Source: Dryococelus australis
Taxonomy: Eukaryota > Arthropoda > Insecta > Phasmatodea > Phasmatidae
Assembly (NCBI GenBank): GCA_029891345.1
Contig: CM056994.1
Span: 225,610,991-225,674,990, forward strand
DNA length: 64,000 nucleotides
Direction: 5' to 3'
Shown: positions 49,555 through 59,424 of the stretch, in pieces
Position numbering within the stretch: position 1 is the stretch's first letter
Layout: each line of letters opens with the position of its first letter
Notes under the pieces: generated by a model
Seen by the model: the letters and a program-made list of their open reading frames with translations, nothing else
What the model was told of the DNA's origin: nothing
The model's database searches: none
Translations under genes and position numbers: made by a program

Positions 49555-49709
49555 GGCTACAAGTGTCAGAGGTGTGACATTGCGGTCCACAAGCAGTGTA
49601 TAGAATACTCTGGGCGATGTGGGGCTCCTCCCCTACCCCCACCACGGCCCCCCAGGCAGGACCCGCCTCCCTACAGTTGTCCGGATCCCAGCCTGCGAGA
49701 TCACCTTTG
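49555..49709 (+). CDS. vav: Vav-like guanine nucleotide exchange factor, one internal exon
   Basis: A pyrimidine-rich acceptor ending GCTTGTAG precedes 49555, and a strong donor, GTAAGT, starts at 49710. The 155-bp exon translates from phase 0 to GYKCQRCDIAVHKQCIEYSG, then RCGAPPLPPPRPP, and ends PDPSLRDHL plus two bases of a Trp codon. The Cys/His pattern C-x2-C-x4-H-x2-C-x6-C is the second half of a C1 zinc domain. Next come a proline-rich linker and the L..HLW that opens an SH2 domain. C1 directly followed by SH2 is the order in insect Vav proteins, Rho/Rac exchange factors that act at the membrane downstream of tyrosine kinases. Chimaerins have the reverse order, which argues against them. 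No other exon was found, so the gene has large introns and extends beyond what can be recognised here. Confidence 0.75.
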
Positions 49710-49839
49710 GTAAGTCTGCTGTAGTTTCATTGTAACAGATTATTTCAGGAGAATTTAAATTACGTTTTTTCTAAACCACAGTGCGTGCAGTTGTCTGGTA
49801 TTGTTTCAGTAACAGTGAAGTTTCTATTTTGTTGAAAGT

Positions 49840-50671
49840 TAGGGATGGGTCAGTTCGGTTCTTCTGTTCCAATTTATACCGGTTATTGAGTTTGACTCAG
49901 AACCGGTTTCAGGTTAACGACTACTCGGTTCTCATTTCTACACAGCAATAAATTTAGTAATATTTTCAAATTAAATACTTTGTACGAAACATTATCAATT
50001 AATCTAGTTTTGGCAAAACTCTTATCATTACAAAAATAACTGTAACGAGAAACTTATCGAAACAAACAAAAATTGCAGTTACCGCCAAAACAATATAGGT
50101 TAATTCACCTGTAACAAGCATTTTTTTCTTGGCAGCAATATTTCCTTATAGCAAATTACTTTTGCCATTTAAAGCATATAAATATAAATTTATTTGGTAC
50201 CAATGATCGCAAAAGTAATTTTCAAGGACAGGCGTTTTATCAAATATAGTATTTGGTTTGTATTCTGTCAGTTAAACAAGACAAAACATAAACAGTCTCG
50301 TGGTGGAAATCTCATAGATAAATATATACGGAGAAGATACTACACTAAGCATTGAGTGAAACAAAATGGCTGACGTTTATGTACAGATTATTAGTTTTGA
50401 ATCTTTCTAATTGTTACATGATTACGTCTTCTAAAATACAGCATTCTAGGGTATTGTACGGGAGAAAAAATTACGTAAACAAACGGAGTAGAGTATGTGC
50501 ATGTATTTTGTGAGAGCTTTTGGATGTGATTCGTGAATAATGTTTGGCATTTTTTTAAGTTATTTAAAACTGGAATTATAAAAATGTCATCTGAATACTG
50601 GAACCAATATTTAAATATAGAATCGGTACCAGAACCAGAACCGAAATTTTTTATTATACGACCCATCCCTA
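49840..50671. mobile_element. Non-autonomous hAT-like element (832 bp)
   Basis: The ends are inverted: the left reads TAGGGATGGGTCAGTTCGGT and the right, reversed, reads TAGGGATGGGTCGTATAATA. The flanking 8-mers TTGAAAGT (49832-49839) and TTGAAAAT (50672-50679) agree at seven of eight positions, which fits the 8-bp target duplication of hAT elements. The region just inside both ends is rich in CGGTTC or GAACCG motifs, typical of subterminal transposase sites. No transposase is encoded. It sits 130 bp downstream of the Vav-like exon, inside its intron. Confidence 0.85.
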
Positions 50672-50679
50672 TTGAAAAT

Positions 50680-51917
50680 TGATTAATGTTTTTCATCAGG
50701 GTTGTAATAAACAAAGATATAATTTCACTTGATCATAAACCCCCCCCTTTTTTTTTTGTGGGGTTCCTGGGGCAATATTGTTTCTTGAGCGAATATATGT
50801 AATTGATCAGATAATTTATCATAGTTAGGACCCCACTTTCACTGTAAATAAAATGAACTGATTTCGTAATTAAAATTTGACAATTTTTTTAAAAAATATT
50901 TTTATTTTATCACATTTAATAGGAAAAACTGCGTGTGTTGTTATCATATCATAACTCAGTTGTTTTTGTAACAATTTCAATAAAACTGAAAGGAATTTGT
51001 TATTTATTAATTTTAATCACTATATATTTAAGTGGAAATCATTAAAAAATATTTGACGGTAAGAATGAAAGGACATCCTTATGAGAGCACACTTGTCATG
51101 TTAATCACATTGTCATAGTCACTGTAATTTATGTGCAATCAATCTTGTACTTTGTTGAGAGACATTAAAAACTGCCCAAGAACAGTCACTAGCATTTGAA
51201 ATATACAAAATTTTTACATCACCCACATACAACTTTGGTTAATTTGTAGATGTCAATATTTTAATTAAATCCTTTTCTGTTCACAAATCCACAACCAACT
51301 ACAAAATACTAGTAAATATGCCATTATTGATTTTAAAAAATACTTCTTACATAGTACAAATTATAGCTGTACCTATTCCAATTGGCTTCTGCAGAATTTG
51401 CTGATGTTGACAGAATCTGTACTTCTGCTGATGTAGGAAACACAGATAATTTTCCACAGATTTGATAAACACAAAACATTTCTGTAGTTCCGAGTTATTC
51501 TTCAGAATAAGTAATTGATGTCTTTCCTCTTTGAATATTGAAAGTTTTCCCTTGTAAGGAAAAGCCCTTTCAACACTAGTACATGGCCGCTGGAAGGAAA
51601 TGTCTCAGTGGAAAATATGCTCAACTTCCACTTTTTTTAAAACCAAGTTTGTAATTTTTGTCCGAAGCTTCACCCAGCTGCGAGAAGATTATCTACCAGT
51701 TTGACATTGACCACTTGACCGTCAAATAAGTATTTTTGCGAATTCAGACCAACACATATTTTATTTGTTTTCACTTGAACTCACATAGTTTGTTGTTATT
51801 CTATGTGCTTTTTAGACACACAAAACTGAAATGTCAAAAATTGCTTTTAATTGTGCTGAACTTCACCAATACCATTGTTTGAGTATAATAGTAACATAAA
51901 TTCAACTTTAATTTACC
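50680..51917. other. No gene recognised; probable intron
   Basis: Strongly AT-rich with no frames of note. If the Vav-like gene continues to the right, this is intron. No SH2 exon was found. Confidence 0.5.
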
Positions 51918-52160
51918 TATAGACTGTTCATGGTAAAGTGAGCACTTTTTAAGGCCCTCCCAACAGGCATCAACCATTAGTAAATATATCTTATTGCAGC
52001 CTCAGGCATTACATTTTGAGGATGGGGAAATATATACAGCATGTTTATTATACACATTGCAATGTTTATTTTAAAAAAGCAGCAGGAAGATGGAAATTGG
52101 ATGAAAGGAAAAATTTAGAAGGCCCTTAAAAAGTGCTCATTGTGCTGTGAACAGCCTATA
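51918..52160. mobile_element. TIR MITE, copy 2 (about 243 bp)
   Basis: The left end reads TATAGACTGTTCATGGTAAA and continues to TTTTTAAGGCCCTCC. The right end, reversed, reads TATAGGCTGTTCACAGCACA and continues to TTTTTAAGGGCCTTC. The inner sequence matches copy 1 (5533-5772) in reverse orientation, for example GCAGCCTCAGGCATTAC. There is no coding potential. Confidence 0.85.
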
Positions 52161-53870
52161 AGCAAAAAGCTTTTTCATACATCAATAGCACATCGCTTAA
52201 TCGGCATATCTGTATAATTTTGTGAATAGGAAGAGCTCCAATGAAAATGTTACTACAAAGTTTTCAATTGTACAGCTATTGACTTTTTCTAAAGTGAAGT
52301 GGCAGAAACCTATTTGTTTGGTTTTCTTGGCAATATGAAAATTATACAGAATTTTTCCAAAGCAGTTGTCTTATTATTAATGTACCCCACTATCACTAAA
52401 TCACTGTGCATATGGTATGGCAGTGTTGAAGCATGTGTTTTTTCACTCCCACTCAATGTTTACAACACAGTATTTGCACTTTATTGAATTTGTAAAACAC
52501 GCATAACCTTTCACTTTCAAACTCCAGGCACAATCTGAAACAGTTATTATTTTTGGCATTATTAACTGGTTTTGCACAGTAAGCAGCCGACTACACTCAC
52601 CACCCTCGCTCCATATGTTGCGAATGCCATATTTGTTAGTTTTCAAGAACCTAACTGCAGAGTACTGACAATTAGTAAAATCAGCAGCGTTTACGAATAC
52701 CACGCAAATGTTTAGTGCATAGTTACTACATCCAACAACAATAAGTCATTTATTATGTTATTCATTTTTGTAATTTCGCCAACAGTTTTGGTTACAGACA
52801 TTAGTTTATTAATAAAATTTACGTAATGTGTGATTTTGCCTGTGAAGAAACACCTGAGTGATTCAGGTTGATACATAAAACTGTACGTTCAACGTTACTT
52901 TTTCAGCTCTGCTCCCAATTGATTTATGAATTGTTCTCGTAGCGTAAAATTTCATTTTGGTTTATATAGTCAACAACGTAATCACCACGAAAATAGTTCA
53001 GTTATCCACATATATGTGAAGTATATAAGAGATAATATGTATAACAAATGGAAAATTGTAAATCTTAATGTTTGTAAGAGTTTTCATGGTTAAAGAAGCT
53101 CGCATTATAGTTTTAGAGTCACTTAAATAAGAAATGTTTTCAGTGTTTTGCAATAATGGGAATTATTACAGATTTTTTCAAATAAGCATAACTTTCCCGT
53201 CTTTCCATTATTTCGATGTTCGCAAAAACTTGTAGGTCCTACTCAAATTATTGTTACGAGGAGGAATAGTGAAAATAAATACACACACACAACATGGCAC
53301 TGAAACTCAATGGTTAAAAGGGGGAAAAAATTGAAGCCAATGAATATGTAAATGCTTGAAAGTGTAATCCCTGAAATCACAATAAACCCGTTTAAAAAAA
53401 ATACATTCACTCATTCAGTGTGAGGTTGCCTCCACCACCTGTACAAACAACAATAACTCAAAAACTTTCAGCCATTTGTTTATACTGAGTTTTTGAATTT
53501 ATAGTAAAAACATAGTCCAGAAAGGGAAAGGAAAAATTAATGAAGGTGGCAGGGGGGATGAAAGAAAAGGAAGTGGAAGGATTAATACTTGCTTGCTGCG
53601 AGATACACAAGGACCGCTTCCTGGTCGTTAGTGCCAGTGGGGAGTGTTACAAGGTGTGTTAGGTCACTCAAATTTGTATGTACTCAAATTAACTAGCAAG
53701 ATCTCATAGCCCAAAAGAAAATAACAAATCAACTGTGTTTTAGCAAACTAGTAGAACAAGGAACACCATATTTTCGATTCTACAACTGGTATTTATTAAT
53801 AAAAATAATAATCAGCAACAAGAAATAAAATTTAAATAAATTAAACAAGTAAATAGTAAGAATAAAAAAA
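52161..53870. other. No gene recognised
   Basis: AT-rich. Frames 52299-52487 and 52703-52443 lack domains. The stretch 53519-53640 is purine-rich, but I could not assign it. Confidence 0.5.
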
Positions 53871-54320
53871 CAGTCAACTCCTGATTTACTGGGAGTAGAT
53901 TTACCGGTTTGCGGCTCAACTGGGCTGTGGTCCCCCCACACTTGTTTCCACGTATCGCCGACTTAACGCACCCTTGTGAAGCATGCTTGCCTGCGGCAGT
54001 CCCTTGATCTACACTGCTACGGACATGATTAGGAGAGTGAATGAAGGGTGACTGTTGTTTGTGAGACAAAAAAATAGGGTCGACGGCACACTTGCTACTC
54101 GTGACTGACACGTCCGGTGCAGTCAATTTCTAAGTTAGGAAGTGGAGTGTAGTTTTCCTTGCGATTTAACATGTCAGGTTGCAAAATAAAACTTGTCATG
54201 TTAAGTATTCAACAGAAACGAATTAGAGAAGGGCGGTGAAATAAAGCAATTGGTGCTGCAGTACGGCATTGGCGAACATACAGTTCGCGATTTGAAAATA
54301 TAGAAAGATACGCTAAATTT
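53871..54320 (+). mobile_element. pogo/Tigger-like DNA transposon fragment
   Basis: At 53871 a terminal-repeat-like CAGTCAACTCCTGATTTACT continues with GGGAGTAGATTTACCGG, matching the style of Tigger ends. At 54171 an ATG opens a frame SGCKIKLVMLSIQQKRI. After a small frameshift near 54235 it continues EIKQLVLQYGIGEHTVRDLK up to a TAG at about 54300. This is the N-terminal helix-turn-helix of pogo-type transposases (...KlevI...e.G....qla..ygvg.sTv.dIkk). The catalytic DDD domain and the right end are missing. Confidence 0.75.
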
Positions 54321-55078
54321 AGGTTTATTGTTGAGTGCTATCATTAAATCTAGTTTTTTTTTTGTATATGCTATGTACCACTTACTTACGTGCATTTGGT
54401 TTAGAAACGACATTCACTTTCAGCAATTCATTTGCAGCGACAAAACACACTGGTTTTTTGTAATGTTTACTAGTCACCTGTGAATATATTTACACTTATG
54501 GAGTATCATTTTAAAGTGATTATGTCTTAATTCTTAAAATAAATGTATTTCATTAATTGGAAAATTTTCATTTCCTCACAGGAGAGATAAACACACGACT
54601 TATTGTGCACTATTTGCACCAACGGATGCACGGCTGCATGGCCCATTTTTCGTTAATTTCAGCTCGCTGGTCGTTCATATAAAAGTGGGTAATTATTTTG
54701 CTCATAAAACTTATCCCTTTCAAATAAAAATAAGTTTACCGTATTTACCACATTGCAAGCCGGCACTGAATGTAAGCCAACCACTAGCTTTTAAACCCTC
54801 GGAAAAAATAACATGATACCTAATGCAAGCCGACTTTTGAATGTTTCCAGCACACTCTTATCAGCTTGGAGCACCTGGTGAGGTCAATGTGACGTGTCAA
54901 AGTTTTCAATTTAGGAGAATGAAATTGGTCGGGTGGGAGAAAAAAAATCCAGAGGGGAACAGGGCATTTATTCTAAGTTTGTCGAAACGGTGCTCCCGAT
55001 TATGAAATAACGATTTACGTCGTTTTTCTGGGTTTTGGTATTTTAAGTTAAAGATGATTTCTCATATCTAGTAAGAAA
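54321..55078. other. No gene recognised
   Basis: AT-rich. Near 54739-54835 the motifs GTAAGCC and GCAAGCCGAC recall the CATAAGCCGAC-style ends of some DNA transposons, but only one end is present. Confidence 0.45.
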
Positions 55079-55209
55079 ATGATCAAGAGCACTCTAGTTA
55101 CAACATACATACACTCGCAATTAGGCTACCGCCCGGTGGCGAGCTCTCTCACCTCTCCTTCACCCAACCAACTCCTTTTGCACTCCCTTCCTGAACTTAC
55201 CAACCCCTC

Positions 55210-56031
55210 TCACAGATACCAATTCCTCAACACATTCCATTCCCTCACAGATCTCACAAGCATGGACTGCCTATCCCACTCCGTTCTCCTGCACACCCTC
55301 TGAAGCTTCTCACTGTTGTTTCCTCTTCCTCTAAACACCCCCTTACTTAGCTTGCAGTGTAGCCCTCCCCATCCTCCCTCTTCATTCACCACCCTGTACA
55401 TCCTGACTAGCCATTCAACTTTCCTCCTGTCCTTCAATGCGCTCCACCCCATTTCTTTCATCATCACTGATGGCCTATGGTTCCCTTCTTCCCCATCATC
55501 CTGCCTCTGCGTTTCCCACCTACCCTTCATCCATCTTGCTGCCCTTCTCTGCACCTTTTCCAGTTCTTGCACCTCCACCTCCACATACGGGTCCCATACT
55601 GCTGCAGCATATTCTAACATTGGCCGTACCATTGTGCCATACACTTTCTCCTTCACCTCACAACTGACTCCCTTCAGCACCCTTCCCAGCATACCCAGAG
55701 CCCTTATTCCCTTTGCAACCACCCCCTCTACCTGTTTTTTCCATCTGAGGTCTCCCTGCAGTACAATCCCTAGATACTTATATTCTGCTGCTTCTTCTAT
55801 CTCTTGTCCCTCCCATCTGTACATGTCCCTGCTTATCAACTTCTTCCTTGTGAACCTCACTATCTTAGTTTTTCTTACATTTATCTTCATTTTATTTTTC
55901 CTGTTCCACAACCATATCCTATCAATGTCCGCCTGCAACTTTACGCCATCCTGTTCCACTTCAGCATACATAACACAATTGTCTGCAAACAATCTTCTTA
56001 TTTTTTCCCCTAGTCCCCAAACCCATGTCAT
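55210..56031 (-). pseudogene. LINE RT, catalytic block to C-terminus
   Basis: This is a frame of 273 codons, unusually long for a dead copy. It opens just after the frameshift with RRLFADNCVMYAEVEQDGVK. The catalytic motif reads F-A-D-N instead of F-A-D-D: one G-to-A change turned the second metal-binding Asp into Asn. It continues through NKMKINVRKTKIVRF (template-binding K.....KT..), the YKYLGI thumb block and the LEKVQRRAAR tail, and ends RNWYL-stop at 55210. Its good preservation suggests a fairly recent insertion. Confidence 0.9.
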
Positions 56032-56278
56032 TTACCGTTATGGTAAATAACAAAGGACCCAGCATGCTTCCCTGTGGTACGCCTGACGTAATCTCCTCTT
56101 CCTCCGATATTGCATCCCGTACCTTCACCCTCTGCATTTGCCCACTGAGGAAGTCCCCTATCCATTCCACTATCCTCCTGTCTCGCATCAGTACCTCCAC
56201 TTTCCTCATCAATGTACTATGGGGCACCTTATCAAATGCCTTCTCAAAATCTATGAAGCAGGCATCCACCTGCTTCAT
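55961..56278 (-). pseudogene. LINE RT, palm A and B blocks
   Basis: This frame of 105 codons starts within the palm A block. It holds the first catalytic Asp in FIDFEKAFD and the SGVPQGS motif that binds template and primer. It runs out of frame after FTITVNDMGLGTRGKNKK, where an A-rich run shifts the reading into the 55210-56031 frame. Its apparent start codon is a by-product of truncation, not a true start. Confidence 0.9.
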
Positions 56279-56286
56279 AGATTTTG
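56245..56286. repeat. Perfect 18-bp inverted repeat at the LINE 5' end
   Basis: CAAAATCTATGAAGCAGG (56245-56262), a 6-base spacer CATCCA, and CCTGCTTCATAGATTTTG (56269-56286) form a perfect palindrome. The left arm is LINE coding sequence for the CFIDFE block; the right arm is its inverted copy at the point where LINE similarity ends. Confidence 0.95.
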
Positions 56287-56570
56287 CTCATCAGCTACCT
56301 GCACCAGATCCTCGACTGTTATATGTTGTCGAAAGCCGCATCCCGATCGAGAAGTGGAACTTCAACATGGCGGGTGAGAAGCGTGGTGGCCGTATTTATT
56401 GCATATGTTATGGTTTCGTACTTCTTAAACATAATACATAACATACAAAAGGTTACAATTATGTGGAACATTATTATATGCATCTTATTGTATCCACACA
56501 TGTTCGGGAGTCTGAAGTTATATTTTTGTATTGTGAATGCATTATGTAGTGCAGCAATGGCAGATAGGTT

Positions 56571-57114
56571 ATCTGTTTATACAAGCATCATGTTGGTGTG
56601 GTAGGAATAATGAATTGGTAGTTAATTATTTTTGTATTGGATTTCTTCAAGCATAGTTGGTCGTAGTGCATTTTCTTGAGTGAAATGTGTAATAGTAATC
56701 AGCACGTGTATACTGCTTCGTAAAACTGCTAGTTCTTTTTCTTAAATGCGTCTGCAATGAATTGACTAATATAATTTATATAGTTAAGTTTGTTAGTTTC
56801 AGGAATCGTGCACAGTGTTGATTTTACTGAATAATTCTGCGAATAATTTATTTAATGCTAGCAACGAACAAACGTGAATTTAGTGAAGTGCACATGCAAG
56901 GATTAACCTAGAAAAACACGTGTTCAAGAGGCTGCGGTGTTTACAAACAGTAAGTTTGCATGTTTTGTAAATAACGTATTTGTATAACGTTACTATAATT
57001 ATTGCAATGCACGTGGTGTAAAAAAGCCACATTTTCCACACTTTTGTAGTGCGTGAGTAATATTTATTTGTCTATATTGTAAATGCAATGAATGTAAGGT
57101 TAGCTATGGATTTT

Positions 57115-57175
<61 letters not shown>

Positions 57176-57360
57176 ACACACACACACACACATACACTGC
57201 TGCATCTGTACGAATACGAACAGCGACATATGTATCACATTTTGTTTTTCATTAAAGTTACAATAATGTAAATGTTATTTCCCATACGAGAAAAATATTA
57301 CCACTGCTCTATCGAAACAATATGCAACTCAAAATGCCACACACTCGTAAGAGTATCAAA
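56571..57360 (+). repeat. Dispersed repeat R, 3' part
   Basis: This aligns with 61760-62500 in the same orientation: GGTAGTTAATTATTTTT, GAGTGAAATGT, ATTTAATGCTAG..A.GAACAAACGTGA, AAACACGTGTTC, TGCTGCATCTGTACGAATAC and CAATATGCAACT. There is no coding potential. The copy contains a compound microsatellite absent from the other one. Confidence 0.75.
57116..57198. repeat. Compound (CG)n(TG)n(CA)n microsatellite
   Basis: About seven CG/GC units are followed by about 22 TG units, TACA and about 11 CA units. The TG and CA halves are mutual inverted repeats, so the tract can fold into a hairpin. Alternating purine-pyrimidine throughout is the classic Z-DNA-forming pattern. Confidence 0.95.
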
Positions 57361-59184
57361 ATAATGTCTCATGAAAGATGTATAACTAAGTGCCCCATCC
57401 CCCGCCCAATCTCCTCATACCTATGTGCAATAGTAAAACTAATTAAATGAATAACTATATAGGCTACAATCTTTGTGTACGACGCACGTCACTTTACTAG
57501 TAATGGGAATTACTGCATTCCTACAACACTGTATTATGCAAGACTTGTGGTTTAGGCCTAAGGTAATTTTCTAAGCAAACTTTACGGTTGTATTTATTAA
57601 AATTACATTTTATGTATCGTCTTCTATTCATTTTGTTACATACATCACAGTGAACGTTATTAAAAAGGACTGTTAGAGGGAAGAGGGAATACTATTTTAC
57701 GAATTATCTCATCTTTTAACAGTTGTTTTTACACTTGAAACAGTATGTTCCTTTAAAACGAGTAATGATTTCAACAGCCAACCTACGTGTATAACAAATA
57801 ACCATTGACCATGTCGCCATTTTCCTCGCCAAGTGTCTACGATGAAATCGCAGCCATATAGAGAAATTTTAACTCTAAATATCTCGCGTTATGGTGTAAT
57901 AAATAGAATAGTATTTGTTTTAAATAAGACAATTTATAAATAATAGAACTATGTATGTGCACTTTCATGCGTTAACTAACCACTTTAAACGCACAATCTA
58001 TAAGAATAGCTTTACTTGAATCATACATTATTGCAGGTACAGCATGTGTTTGCATTCGTCATGTTGCCTGCCTGAACACCAGCAGGCAGGGAAGCGAGTT
58101 GTGGTGGGGTGGTCGGTAGAACCCGAGGATTGCAGAGGTAGTGAGGTCTCGAACCTATAGAGCGCTTAGATGAGCTATTTGGGCACATTTTGCTCCCGAT
58201 CAGCAGAAAGCTGACTGTCGGGATCGACATCGAGATCTGCTGATAGATTCCCCCAGAAACTTAGAATAAAGGCCCTAGAGGGGGTGGAGAACAAAGAAAA
58301 TTCCTGTGTGTGTCATGGATCAATATGCTTGAAAGGGTGGGGGTATTAGGAGCAAGAGGATGAGAATGCTATGTATGAATGGTGAAGCGGGGAAAGAAAG
58401 AGACAAAGAAAGAAAGAGTGAGGTAGTGAAAAGACAAACCGGGGAGGGAGCTTGGGAAGAGGTGCAAGTGTCTGGCGGTGTGGGCGTCAGGCCGGGGGGA
58501 GGAAGGATGTGCGGGCTAGGGGAAGATAGCGAGTAGATAGTAGGAGGGTGGGGCCAATAGCTGGGAAATAATAATAGTTGGAAGGAGAGCATGTTTACTC
58601 CGAGACCACTGCCGTGACCTTTAACAGGGTTACGGGGATTTTCACATTTTGTATGACACCTGCAAGGCCTATAGAGGTTTTCAGAAAAATTTTTTGGTTA
58701 ACCATGATTTAAATTAACCAGGTCTCTCCTCCCCACCATTACCCTTGTAAATCGTGAGTTGGCGGTAGTTATAATATAAGAACAGTAACTTATTGTGAGT
58801 ATAAGAGAAAAATTTACACTCAAAGTAAAAAATCAAACTTGAAACAAAAAAAAAATTACAGCTCTGTCTAATAACTGTATAACCTTTTCGTTGATTTTAT
58901 GAGTTGAACCACAGATACGAAAGAAAGAAAGAAAAAAAAATCATGATTTGTTAACCTAACTGAATACCTCTTAATTATGCACAAATAATTTAATATCCAC
59001 AATCAAAAAGAACATTAATTCTTAAGTATGAAAACAATGAATGAGAGAAAATATTTAAGCGGAGGCTCCTAGGCCTCTTTAAAAAGGTATTAAAGTACTA
59101 TCTGGAGTTCCAAGAAATGAAAATCTGTTAACTACCTACTACATAAACTCCATTAAGATTTTTTTTTGGTAGAGGGGGAGGGGG
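57361..59184. other. No gene recognised
   Basis: AT-rich with a purine-rich block at 58330-58600 (the minus frame 58592-58320 is Pro/Ser/Leu-rich low complexity) and a GAAA repeat near 58919-58940. Nothing codes recognisably. Confidence 0.5.
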
Positions 59185-59424
59185 CTAGTGGAATCTTTCT
59201 GTCAAAAAGGTTAGTTCGTCTCCAACCTCAAATATAATTGCGGCATGAATACATGGGAAGCCCTTAATGAACAATAAGTGGCTATTTACTTCTCCAATTC
59301 CAATTTGTATTTTCATTTCTTTAGAAAAGGATTGGCCTGAACATTTATTAGCAATGAAAGAAATTAATTTTAATGAAGATAAATGCCTTTTGATGTAAAC
59401 AATCACTAGGGGAGTACTTAGCAA
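59185..59424 (-). pseudogene. Possible BEL/Pao-type protease remnant
   Basis: An open frame of 79 codons in AT-rich surroundings reads MKIQIGIGEVNSHLLFIKGF, then PCIHAAIIFEVGDELTFLTERF. The second part resembles the DUF1758 retropepsin block (CRALlDsGSq.sFiTERf), with the catalytic DSG replaced by EVG. The spacing of the two beta strands before it also fits. If right, the catalytic Asp is lost. Nothing else of a BEL/Pao element was seen nearby, so this could also be a chance frame. Confidence 0.35.

Larger units (their letters stand above)
55079..56286 (-). mobile_element. LINE (CR1/L2-like) RT fragment, 5'-truncated
   Basis: On minus, 56278 to 55210 encodes most of a non-LTR reverse transcriptase: palm A (ACFIDFEKAFDKVPHSTLM), palm B (SGVPQGSMLGPLLF), the catalytic block, thumb (YKYLGIVLQGDLRWKKQ) and the C-terminal tail (MVRPMLEYAAAVWDPY, LEKVQRRAARWM). 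Two long frames are needed, with a shift at an A-rich run near 56000. The thumb and tail are typical of CR1/L2/Rex-like LINEs. No endonuclease is present, as is usual for 5'-truncated copies. Up to about 130 bases below 55210 may be 3' tail. The plus-strand frame at 55316-56050 is a shadow. Confidence 0.9.

Noticed and set aside
53561-53660. Possible SH2-type coding sequence (KDRFLVVSASGECY) downstream of the Vav-like exon
   Set aside because: A stop follows directly, splice sites are lacking, and the SH2 Arg motif is absent.
54739-54835. GCAAGCCGG/GTAAGCCAA motifs like DNA transposon ends
   Set aside because: Only one end is visible and no inverted partner was found before the LINE.
55316-56050. 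244-codon plus-strand frame
   Set aside because: It is the antisense shadow of the LINE reverse transcriptase on minus, which has clear RT motifs.
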